From Actinoplanes auranticolor (lineage in GTDB: Bacteria > Actinomycetota > Actinomycetes > Mycobacteriales > Micromonosporaceae), in NCBI RefSeq assembly GCF_018332655.1, contig NZ_BOQL01000053.1, forward strand, positions 1 through 64,000: a DNA stretch of 64,000 nt, written 5' to 3'. The position numbers were made by a program, and so were the translations under genes. The stretch's first letter is position 1. Every line of letters begins with the position of its first letter. Shown here piece after piece: positions 44,860 through 52,964 of the stretch. Under the pieces are notes generated by a model, which searched no databases, was not told where the DNA came from, and saw nothing but the letters and a program-made list of their open reading frames with translations.

Positions 44860-45981
44860 ATGTCCACACCCACCCCACCACCGACCGGCGGCACGGATGC
44901 CACCGCGGCCGTAGGCCGTCGAGGCTCGCTCTATCCCCGCGTCGCGCTCTATCTGGCCGGTCAGCCCGATGCCGTGCTGAAGGTCGGCGAGATCACCCGA
45001 GCCATCGGCGCCCCCTCCTCCGGAGCGGTGTTCGAGGTCCTGAAGAAGATGGCAGCGGCCGGGCACGCCACCCATGTGCGCGACCCGCACCACCGGTTCC
45101 AGATCACCCGAGCCGGCATCGACGCCGCCGGCACCATGCCCGCCAGCCAAGTCCGCTCCGGCGGCCGGACCGGCAGCCGCAAGCCGCGGCCCGCGCCGAT
45201 CGCCCGACCCAACGGCAGCCTGTACTACCCACGCCGGCTCGGCACAGGCTGGGACGTCGAAGTCCTGAACAGCCTACGGACGCAGAAGATCCCGGTCCTG
45301 CTGTACGGGCCGCCCGGCACCGGGAAGACCGCCATGCTCGAGGCCGCCTTCCCCGACCTGCTCACGGTCGCCGGCACCGGCGACACCGTCGTGGATGACT
45401 TCCTCGGCTCCTACAACCCGATCCCCGGCGGCGGCTACGAGTTCGTCCACGGCCCGCTGGTTACCGCCATGCGCGAAGGGCGGCCGCTGCTGGTCGACGA
45501 CGCCACCCTCATCCCACCCCGCGTGCTGGCCGTGCTGTATCCGGCGATGGACGGACGCGGCGTCATCACCATCCCCGCCCACGGCAACGAACACGTGCAA
45601 GCCGTCGACGGTTTCTACGTATGCGCCGGACACAACCCCGGCGTGCACGGCGCCGTGCTCACCGAAGCACTCGCCTCCCGATTCACGATGCACCTGCACG
45701 TCAGCACCGACTGGGACCTCGCCCGCCAGCTCGGCGTCCCCAAAGCGGTCATCGAAGCCGCCCAAGACCTCAACAAAGACCTGACCGCCGGACGCGTCGT
45801 ATGGGCGCCGCAGCTACGCGAGCTGCTCGGCTTCCTCAAGGTCCGCCAGCAACTCGGCCCGGCCACCGCCCTGGCCAACCTCGCCGGCATCGCCCCCGAA
45901 GACGCCCGCGACGACGTCATCGCCGCCCTGGCCCGGCACACCGGCGCCACCGTCACCGCCCTCGCCATCGGCACCCGCTGA
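44860..45981 (+). CDS. MoxR-type AAA+ ATPase with N-terminal winged helix
   Basis: ATG 44860 follows GAAAGGACCAGCCC and gives 373 residues. Residues about 18-85 resemble a winged helix: VGEITRAIGAPSSGAVFEVL, KKMAAAGHATHV and HRFQITRAGID. The ATPase domain has Walker A VLLYGPPGTGKTAML (about 146-160), Walker B GRPLLVDDATLIPPRVLAVL and the sensor/second-region ALASRFTMHLHVSTDWDLA. MoxR ATPases act with VWA proteins to insert cofactors or remodel protein complexes. The VWA protein follows after 24 bases. The fused DNA-binding domain is not usual for MoxR proteins. Confidence 0.85.
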   Translation: MSTPTPPPTGGTDATAAVGRRGSLYPRVALYLAGQPDAVLKVGEITRAIGAPSSGAVFEVLKKMAAAGHATHVRDPHHRFQITRAGIDAAGTMPASQVRSGGRTGSRKPRPAPIARPNGSLYYPRRLGTGWDVEVLNSLRTQKIPVLLYGPPGTGKTAMLEAAFPDLLTVAGTGDTVVDDFLGSYNPIPGGGYEFVHGPLVTAMREGRPLLVDDATLIPPRVLAVLYPAMDGRGVITIPAHGNEHVQAVDGFYVCAGHNPGVHGAVLTEALASRFTMHLHVSTDWDLARQLGVPKAVIEAAQDLNKDLTAGRVVWAPQLRELLGFLKVRQQLGPATALANLAGIAPEDARDDVIAALARHTGATVTALAIGTR

Positions 45982-46005
45982 CCCCAACGACAGGAGAACA
46001 CTCTG

Positions 46006-47604
46006 ATGTCTGACCCCAGTACCCACCGCTCCACCGGCCAGCCGGCCGCCACCGTCGATGACGCCTGGAAGCCGTGGTCGCAAGCCTGGACCAAACACAT
46101 CAAGACCCTGACCGGCCGCAACGACCTGCACGTGCTCGTCGCGCCCGGCGCCGGCGGCGGCGCACCCGAATGCTTCTACCCCCAGCTGCGCCGTATCGAG
46201 GTGAACGCCAACTACATCGCCGACACCCCCGACATCGCCGACCCGAGACGGGCCGCACACAAACAGCAGGTGCCCACCGGGTACGGGCTGCTCGTGCACG
46301 GCGCCGCCCATGCCGCCCACAGCCGCTGGAGCACGCCGCCGGGCACACCGCCGATCCTCGCCCACGTCGCCGAACTGCTCGAGGAATCCCGCGCGGAAGG
46401 CCGCCAGCGGCAACGCCGCCGCGCTGACCGCCGATGGCTGCGGCACACCGTCACCGCCCTGCTCGACCCCGGTACCGCCCCGGTCGACGACGCCTGGCAC
46501 GCCGGCACCCTCGCCGCGCTGATGCTGGCTCGCGTCGACGCCCGCATCATCACCAACAAAGACGTACGCGCCGTCCGCGCCGCCGTCACCGGCGTGCTCG
46601 GCCGCCAACGGCTCAAAGCACTGCGCGAGATCTGGCAGCACGCCCACACCGTCGACGACACCGACGCCGACACGATGATCGAACTCGCCCGCCGCTGGTG
46701 CCAAATCCTGGACATTGATGCCGACCAGCAGCGCAGCGTCCCAGCCGCGGATCCCGGCGAGTTCCCGGGCCGGCTGTCCCAGGCCATCGCCGACTACCTG
46801 GCCGCGGCGTACGGGCTCACCCCCGGCCAGTACGCCGCCCGGGTCCTGCAGCACCGGCACAGCCCACCCGAAGACTGGCAGCGCAGCGACCCCACCGAAC
46901 AGCAGCGCAGCGCCGCCCGCGAACTGGCGGCCCGCCTCGCCCGGGCGAGAACCCGCAACCCCGAACCCGGCGTCAAACCGTCACTGATCCCACCCGGACG
47001 GCTGCGCACCCGCCACGCGATCACCGCCGACGCGCAGACAGCCCACGGGCAGCTACCCACCGCCGCGCCGTGGCAGCAGCGCACCCAACTCCCACCGCCG
47101 AAACCCACCCTGCACCTGGCGATCCTGGTCGACTTGTCCGGCTCCATGACCACGTACGCCGACGAACTGTCATCCGCGGCGTGGATCTTCGCCCACGCCG
47201 CACGCCGCTCCGAGGCCGTCACCGCGACAATCGGCTTCGGCAGTCACACCAGCGTGCTGGTAGCGCCCGGCGCCCGCCCGCGGCAGGTACTGCACATGCC
47301 CACCGGGGGCGGAACCACGACCTTCCCTGAAGCCGTCAAAGTCGCCGACCAGCTGCTCGACCTGCGCCACGGCCGCACCCTGCGCATGCTCGCCGTGGTC
47401 TCCGACGGCAAACTCGCCAACATCGCCGCCGGCCAGAAACTGATCACCGCCCTGCACCGAGCCGGCTGCGCCGTGCTTTGGTTACAGCCGTTCGGTCTGC
47501 CCGGCTACACCTTCACCGACGCCACGACCTTGACGGTCGCCGACCCTGTCGACGCAGTCGCACAGATTGCCAATACGGCGATCACCGCCCTTGAGATTGC
47601 CTGA
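46006..47604 (+). CDS. VWA-domain protein, partner of the MoxR-type ATPase
   Basis: ATG 46006 follows CAGGAGAACACTCTG and gives 532 residues. The C-terminal VWA domain has the MIDAS motif AILVDLSGSMTTY (D-x-S-x-S) at about 371-383, the Thr in GGGTTTFPEAV and the Asp in VVSDGKLA. The N-terminal half contains LLVHGAAHAAHSRW, which looks like a zinc-peptidase HExxH motif with Glu replaced by Gly, followed by LLEESRAEGRQ. Similar VWA proteins often carry such metallopeptidase-like domains; this one is probably catalytically dead. MoxR/VWA pairs work as chaperone-like machines. It is soluble and cytoplasmic. Confidence 0.85.
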   Translation: MSDPSTHRSTGQPAATVDDAWKPWSQAWTKHIKTLTGRNDLHVLVAPGAGGGAPECFYPQLRRIEVNANYIADTPDIADPRRAAHKQQVPTGYGLLVHGAAHAAHSRWSTPPGTPPILAHVAELLEESRAEGRQRQRRRADRRWLRHTVTALLDPGTAPVDDAWHAGTLAALMLARVDARIITNKDVRAVRAAVTGVLGRQRLKALREIWQHAHTVDDTDADTMIELARRWCQILDIDADQQRSVPAADPGEFPGRLSQAIADYLAAAYGLTPGQYAARVLQHRHSPPEDWQRSDPTEQQRSAARELAARLARARTRNPEPGVKPSLIPPGRLRTRHAITADAQTAHGQLPTAAPWQQRTQLPPPKPTLHLAILVDLSGSMTTYADELSSAAWIFAHAARRSEAVTATIGFGSHTSVLVAPGARPRQVLHMPTGGGTTTFPEAVKVADQLLDLRHGRTLRMLAVVSDGKLANIAAGQKLITALHRAGCAVLWLQPFGLPGYTFTDATTLTVADPVDAVAQIANTAITALEIA

Positions 47605-47807
47605 CCGACCCTTCAACCCTCGTCGGAGGCATCGCCCACGGGCGTTCACTGCCAACTGCGCGCTGGCTCGATTTATTACCCTCGCCGCATCGCCGGAACC
47701 GCGCACCCCGCCCAATTGGTCGTTGCTGCGACACCTGTGCGGCAGTGCCGCGTTGCGTCCGGCCCGGCTCGGCCACTGTGCCTGGCCAGCACCGCACTGC
47801 CGTCGGA

Positions 47808-48608
47808 TCACTGCAATTCAAGCTTATAGGCCGCGACTTCAACGTCTGACTTCCATTGCCATTCCGGTTGCTTCGGCGTAGCGAACCGCAACTGCAGGCT
47901 GAGTTCGAAAGGAATCAGTTGCACGCCAGCTGGCGCGATAAACTCTGAATCCAGTGTGGCGCGGTACTGGTTGTACTTCTGCCAGTCGGCGGGCGTGGAG
48001 GCCCGGGTGGCCGGCGGACACCTCAGTGCCGCAGGGCAACCTGTAAACGCCACGGTCAGGTCGGCCTGGTTCCAGTCCACGCTCATCCCGTTGGTGGTGA
48101 CGTCATCGATGTAGACGTCGATAGTGACGCTGTCCCGGGAATCGTTGACGGTGGCAATCGCCATGAACTCCGCGCTTAGGGCGGAGACAGTGCGACCGGT
48201 CGTGTCCTGTCCGTCGACAACGTATCGTCCTCGGGCACACCAGGATCGAGAGTCCCGTACCCACCCGTTCAGATGTCCAGGGGAGGTTCTCGCCGGCGTC
48301 GTGGTCTCGCACTCCGCCTTGGTCAGGGCGCCGCGGCGGCCTGTCGTTCCCGACGGCGACGTAGCGATGGACGTGGTGGGTGTGACCGCCGAGCCCGTCC
48401 GACGACCTTCCTGCACGAAGGCGTCGGGCGGCGGTGATGGAGTCGTCGCGGCGGCCGTTGTCAGATAACCGCGGGCGACGAAGTCGTCTGCAGAGGGCGT
48501 CGGCGAGGTGGTGTCGGGAGTGTTGACAGAGCACGCTGCGACGGTGGCGGCCGCCAATGTGGCAGCCATAAACTTGATCAGTCGTCTCGCCCTCAGCCTC
48601 TCGACCAC
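47808..48608 (-). CDS. Lipoprotein-like paralogue of the nuclease N-terminal domain
   Basis: GTG 48608 follows CGGAGGAACACCCTG; ATG 48650 is in frame but the ribosome site favours GTG. A lipobox (AAATVAACS) ends the signal segment, so it should be membrane-anchored outside. The mature protein shares with the NucA/NucB-type neighbour the segments PPPDAFVQEG, VRDSRSWCARGRYVV, TPADWQKYNQYRATL and FATPKQPEWQWKSDVEV. It ends where the neighbour's nuclease domain begins. It therefore has only the N-terminal beta domain. Options are an inhibitor, a decoy receptor, or simple truncation after duplication. Nearby, a possible ComJ-like protein is coded divergently. Confidence 0.65.
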   Translation of the reverse strand: MVERLRARRLIKFMAATLAAATVAACSVNTPDTTSPTPSADDFVARGYLTTAAATTPSPPPDAFVQEGRRTGSAVTPTTSIATSPSGTTGRRGALTKAECETTTPARTSPGHLNGWVRDSRSWCARGRYVVDGQDTTGRTVSALSAEFMAIATVNDSRDSVTIDVYIDDVTTNGMSVDWNQADLTVAFTGCPAALRCPPATRASTPADWQKYNQYRATLDSEFIAPAGVQLIPFELSLQLRFATPKQPEWQWKSDVEVAAYKLELQ

Positions 48609-48671
48609 CAGGGTGTTCCTCCGTCCACAGTATCTCACGCTAGGAGTCATCGTGCACAGTATGCTGATGTC

Positions 48672-49190
48672 ATGCCGTTAGTCATGCGACGCTCATTCAC
48701 CGCGCATCCAGCGTATCGAATTTTCACGGTATCTGATCCGACATGTGACGAGTTGAGCAACTTCGAAACGGCGTTCTCAGATTTGGGGTCTGGCTTGTTC
48801 GGCTGGGGGCCGAATGCGATTGTGGTGAACACCTTGATTGATCCGGGCGTGGCGACGGTCATGGTTGAGGTATGGAGTGAGCCGGCATCGGTTGAAGGAG
48901 CACCGTCTGCGGTCGCGGAGTCGTCGCTGGCATTGCCGGGCGGGAGACTAGGTTGCCTGCAGGCCCTCGAGGACGACGTTCAGATTGGATTGAGCCTTCC
49001 GGCAGGGCCGGGGACCTACGGCGTGCGAATGGCGGCGTATAACAGGGGCGTGGTGGCTCGGTACGACTCCGTCCGTTCCTCTGACAGCGGCGCGACATCG
49101 GAGCGGCCGTTTCCCGGTACATTCGAATCGTATCGCATGCAGTTGTGGCATCTGTCAGATGAACCGCGGTGGGAAGATGACGAGGAGTAG
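48672..49190 (+). CDS. Hypothetical soluble protein, possible nuclease inhibitor
   Basis: The 172-residue product has no signal peptide, so it stays in the cytoplasm. It is beta-rich with AYRIFTVSDPTCDELSNFET, VVNTLIDPGVATVMVEVWSE, ISLSLPAG-like LSLPAGPGTYGVRMAAYNRG and an acidic end EPRWEDDEE. In Bacillus the NucA nuclease is inhibited by Nin/ComJ, an acidic small protein coded beside it. This gene lies tail to tail with the NucA/NucB-type gene, 48 bases away, and is similarly acidic. That makes a cognate-inhibitor role plausible (inference); the fold match is not proved. Confidence 0.55.
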   Translation: MPLVMRRSFTAHPAYRIFTVSDPTCDELSNFETAFSDLGSGLFGWGPNAIVVNTLIDPGVATVMVEVWSEPASVEGAPSAVAESSLALPGGRLGCLQALEDDVQIGLSLPAGPGTYGVRMAAYNRGVVARYDSVRSSDSGATSERPFPGTFESYRMQLWHLSDEPRWEDDEE

Positions 49191-49238
49191 GCCATCGTTT
49201 CTGCCTACCCCTCGTCAATGCGATGCCCTAGTCAGTCG

Positions 49239-50468
49239 CTAACTGATACCGTCAACGACGACGTCGAACTTCTCCTTGTCAAGGATGCGCCATGTATGGT
49301 AGAAGGCGATTTGCAGCCTGGCTTGACCGACGTACTGGTTATCCTTCGCGTCGATGACTCGCACCGAGTACCGTTCCAGGTTTCCGTTGCTGCGTGGACC
49401 AGTGACTGATCCCTCGTAGGTGGATGCGAACGGATACTCGTCGCAGTTTTGCAGGTTGCCGTCATAGGTGCCGTAGAAAATCCTGCATTGAGCCCGGGAC
49501 TTCTCACGGTTCGCGTCGTCGTCGGCCGCGTTGTACATCCGTGTCAGTCGCGACGGGACGGATTTGGCGGGCCAACTCGGGAAGGTCAGATACGGCCGGT
49601 GGATGGCGTCCCAAATATGCCGCGCACTCTCGTCTTGTTGAGGATCGTTCCCGTCGACGTGGAAGACCAACGGAGCGGTAGGAAAGACGGCGCCGCGAGC
49701 ACGGCCGGAGTAAGCCGCAGAGTCGTATCGTTCCGGTGTTGCGGCGACGCTAACGTTATCTTGCCACTGCCATTCAGGGTTGGCCGGTGTGCTGAACGAC
49801 AGGGTCAGGACGGAGACGTGTCCCTCGATCTGGTAGCCGCCTCCGGCCGTCTCTGCGGACATGAAGGTGACAGCGTAGTTGTTCGTCAAGCGCCAGTCAG
49901 GTGGGCTGGCTTGACGCGTATACCTGGTGCAGACGTTGCTGGGCTGAGGATCCTTACACTCTTCGAACTCGGTCTCGAGGAAGGTAGTCTCCCACGGCAG
50001 TCGCCCGTCAGTGACGATGTGATCAAGTTGAACGATGTAGTCAAACTGTCGTGCGCCGTTATTGCCGTATCCAATTACCACGAACTGGAAGCTCACGGTG
50101 GCGATGATTTCCCCGGTGCCGGCGTCACGACCGATGGCGAAGAAGTCACCCCAGGCACACCAACCCAGCCGGTTCTTGTACCAGCCGCCGGTGTCTCCCG
50201 GTGTTACGTGCGCGTCAGGCTCCGCGAGACACTCGTCGACGGTGGGGGCGTCCGGGGGTGGGGCGAGACGCGGAGCAGTTGGAGCGACTTTAGGTTGCGA
50301 GCGGCCAGTCGAGGCTGGCGGCGGCGTGTCGCTAGCCAGACGCACTCCGCTCTGCACGAAGGCGCCGGGCGGCGGAACCGCAGTGGCATCGGCGTTCGCC
50401 CGCTGGGCGCTGAGCGGCAGAACCAGCGCCGTCACGATGGCGATGGACAGAAGGCCGGCACTCTTCAA
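49239..50468 (-). CDS. Secreted NucA/NucB-type deoxyribonuclease
   Basis: The 409-residue product has a clean signal peptide (KSAGLLSIAIVTALVLPLSA, cleavage near AQRANA). An N-terminal beta domain (about 70-250) contains WYKNRLGWCAWGDFFAI and SPPDWRLTNNYAVTF. The C-terminal NucA/NucB domain (about 265-409) has RHIWDAIHRPYL, then QNCDEYPFASTYEGS, the family's active-site motif (Asp-Glu), and SVRVIDAKDNQYVGQ. It should cleave extracellular DNA, for nutrition, competition or uptake. It is co-directional with the lectin gene upstream and the lipoprotein paralogue downstream. A cytosolic inhibitor would be needed only if some of it stays inside. Confidence 0.85.
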   Translation of the reverse strand: MKSAGLLSIAIVTALVLPLSAQRANADATAVPPPGAFVQSGVRLASDTPPPASTGRSQPKVAPTAPRLAPPPDAPTVDECLAEPDAHVTPGDTGGWYKNRLGWCAWGDFFAIGRDAGTGEIIATVSFQFVVIGYGNNGARQFDYIVQLDHIVTDGRLPWETTFLETEFEECKDPQPSNVCTRYTRQASPPDWRLTNNYAVTFMSAETAGGGYQIEGHVSVLTLSFSTPANPEWQWQDNVSVAATPERYDSAAYSGRARGAVFPTAPLVFHVDGNDPQQDESARHIWDAIHRPYLTFPSWPAKSVPSRLTRMYNAADDDANREKSRAQCRIFYGTYDGNLQNCDEYPFASTYEGSVTGPRSNGNLERYSVRVIDAKDNQYVGQARLQIAFYHTWRILDKEKFDVVVDGIS

Positions 50469-50525
50469 CGGAGCTCCTTAGAGGCGCATTGGAACGGACT
50501 GGGCGCCGACGCCGTGTCATCGACA

Positions 50526-52316
50526 TCAGTCACGGCATGCGCCGAGGCAGGCATAGACCAGTTGAGAGGTGGCCTCGTCGTAGACGGCGGTGTATCCGTC
50601 GTATGTCTGCTCGACCGATGCCGACAGTGATCTCACCCGGTCGGTCGAGGTGACAACATGGACTCGGCGCGCACTGGAAGCGCCGTCAAGCGGGGCGATT
50701 TTCGACGAGTCCACGGTCTGGACCCGGGTCTTCCCGCTGCCGACCGGTTGCAACGCCCGCTGTGCCGCTCGGATCGCCTGTTCGCTGGACATGACCGACG
50801 GGCGAATGGCCTGACCAGCCGAGCGTGGGGGCAGCACGCGGCACACCAGTCGCTTCGTCACGCATTCTGCTAGACCGGGCACGACTGACATGCAGTTTTC
50901 CGTACCTTTAGCGAGGCATGCCGACAGGGCTTCCTGGTCCACGCCGTTGTGCCGAGCTGACCTACCAGTGACCTCGGGCGTGGACACTGGCGGCGCGAGC
51001 ACGGTTTGACCCACGGCAGGCTTGCCGACGGTGAAAACATCCGACTGCACCGGGTCGGTTTCCGTGGCACCATTGACGGTCGCCACGTCGACTGAGAAGC
51101 AACGTGGGGGCACGTTGACCGCGTCGTATTGCCAGTCCTCATATCGAGGCGGCATTTCACAGGTCTTCGGCTCTCCCGTACCCGTTTCTCCCAGGTAGGG
51201 ACGGCGCCACACCTGGTTGAGAGTCATCAGTTGCATACGCATCTGATAGGGCTTAGCCGTGGTGACAGCGTCGGGATAACGCACCGCCATACCAGCACGC
51301 GTAAACCGAGTGCTGCCGCCGGCCTGCAACGCGGTTGTTGCCACGGTGTTGTAGTCGTACAGCAAATCCCATTGCCCCGCGTCACCGCGACCCAACATCA
51401 TCACAACATGGTTACGGCCGTCTGGTGTATTGGAGTACGGTGCTTGCGCGGCAGGGATGGCGTGAAATCGTTCCGAACCGACGTTCCATTCGAGCCAGTA
51501 GGCGGAGTAGGTCACGGGACCGGTCGACTGAGAACTCCGATCAGCCCTATTACCGAGCTCGACTCCGGTAGTCCCTTGGCTCAGATCCGGCTTAAGCGGC
51601 TGCACCTGCAGGTAGGTGTTAACCGTATTACTGAGAATGTAATCTTCCGGATCCCGCCACGCAATGGTCAGAGGGTTGAGCAGCCAGTTCGCCGTCACGC
51701 CAGACATGCGTTCAGCTGACTGTGACGCACAGACATCGGTCATCGTCCAGTCGCCGCTTCGCACGGTACAGTCCTGCGGCGTACGACGGACACGGAACAG
51801 TTGCGTTGCGCGCCCAGCAGCACATGCCCCAGTTTGGAGCAACGAGCCAGCACTGCTGTCGATTGATTGCAGACACTGAGAATTGGCGGCGTTGATCAGC
51901 GCCCATCCGCCGTATGGGTCATTGAGGGGCGCCCGCCATCGCTGCGTCGTCGCCGTGCCACAAGTCGACAGCAAGACACCGTTGGTAGCATTCTTGTCGA
52001 GGCAAAGGCCACTCGCCCCATTGCGGAGTCGGTATGTCAATCCCAGCGTGGCGCTCGATGACATCAGCTCCAACCGCCAACGTTGGGTGCCCACCGAACT
52101 GGAAACCCCCGTGGTATATGCGCGCATTCGCATCAAAGAGCCGGCCGTGGTGCCGACAGCCGTGATTACTCGATTATCGGTAAGACTTCCGGCGCCGATC
52201 GCAACGGGAGCCGACGTGGCGGCCATGGCCGGTTGCGCATACACGATCAGGCCCGATCCCAGCAATACCATTGCCGACGTCAAGGTCATCCACCACCGGG
52301 CATGCCGATGCTTCAT
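50526..52316 (-). CDS. Secreted ricin-type lectin with large C-terminal domain
   Basis: ATG 52316 follows GGGGAGGGTCACATCTC and precedes a signal peptide (KHRHARWWMTLTSAMVLLGS ... QPAMAATS); the longer frame from 52523 is disfavoured. Residues about 40-190 are a beta-trefoil with Q-x-W-type repeats: TQRWRLELMS, SGLCLDKNATNGVLL, TTQRWRAPLND and SQCLQSIDSSAGSLL. The C-terminal 400 residues are unrecognised, with several Cys pairs (CTVRSGDW, CEMPPRYEDW, CVTKRLVCRV) and a likely beta-rich fold. Exported; perhaps binds cell-wall or host glycans together with the nuclease that follows on the same strand. Confidence 0.75.
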   Translation of the reverse strand: MKHRHARWWMTLTSAMVLLGSGLIVYAQPAMAATSAPVAIGAGSLTDNRVITAVGTTAGSLMRMRAYTTGVSSSVGTQRWRLELMSSSATLGLTYRLRNGASGLCLDKNATNGVLLSTCGTATTQRWRAPLNDPYGGWALINAANSQCLQSIDSSAGSLLQTGACAAGRATQLFRVRRTPQDCTVRSGDWTMTDVCASQSAERMSGVTANWLLNPLTIAWRDPEDYILSNTVNTYLQVQPLKPDLSQGTTGVELGNRADRSSQSTGPVTYSAYWLEWNVGSERFHAIPAAQAPYSNTPDGRNHVVMMLGRGDAGQWDLLYDYNTVATTALQAGGSTRFTRAGMAVRYPDAVTTAKPYQMRMQLMTLNQVWRRPYLGETGTGEPKTCEMPPRYEDWQYDAVNVPPRCFSVDVATVNGATETDPVQSDVFTVGKPAVGQTVLAPPVSTPEVTGRSARHNGVDQEALSACLAKGTENCMSVVPGLAECVTKRLVCRVLPPRSAGQAIRPSVMSSEQAIRAAQRALQPVGSGKTRVQTVDSSKIAPLDGASSARRVHVVTSTDRVRSLSASVEQTYDGYTAVYDEATSQLVYACLGACRD

Positions 52317-52964
52317 GAGATGTGACCCTCCCCGTAGAAAACTCAGCCCTGACCTCGGCCCGAGCTGCCGCCTGCTGGTACTGGCGTCCGACGTCAGTGC
52401 GGTACCCGCGACGTAGTAGGCGCCTGGCGCTCGACGACCTTTCTGCTGACGTGAGTCTATATTAGAGCGGCTCCTCGGCATAGACAGGCGTCGACCAATG
52501 GTTGATGTTCCGATGACTCCCACGTTGCCTTCAGGTGGGTCACGCCGCAGCTGACGCCTTCAAATCCGATCGCCATACTTCGACGAGGTATCGTTTTCCC
52601 ATTTCGGACGGCGTTCGGGCGGTCGATCCGCCAGCCCCCGTAGTTATATGACCGATGAGCAGCAAGAAGCATCGAGTCAACGCGTCCGCTGATCAAGAAT
52701 CGGCCGGTTCAAAACATTCGTGGCATCGTGGACGCGATCTTGAAATCGGCCGGCCGGTCGGGACGCTCCTGGCGATAGGTGCCGGTGGACTTCCCAGCCC
52801 CGGCAGACCGTGTACGGCTACCCCGCGATGTAAGGATCGTGGGCGTATGCCGAGAGGTTGGCACTGCACAGTTGGGATGATCTCGGAGGCGCGTGTTACA
52901 CGTGCCTGGCGCACGTGTCGTCGGTGACCCGCGCGGCGGTGACCCGCATCGTTAGGTCAGAGGG
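52317..52964. other. Gap between lectin and LysM-SARP genes
   Basis: These 648 bases have no supported gene. A terminator-like inverted repeat, ACACGTG (52898-52904) and CACGTGT (52912-52918) with a 7-base loop, lies just after the LysM-SARP stop. The promoter of the lectin gene should lie near its other end. Confidence 0.45.

Noticed and set aside
44620-45150. Minus-strand frame overlapping the MoxR-like gene
   Set aside because: Antisense to a gene with clear Walker motifs and a good ribosome site.
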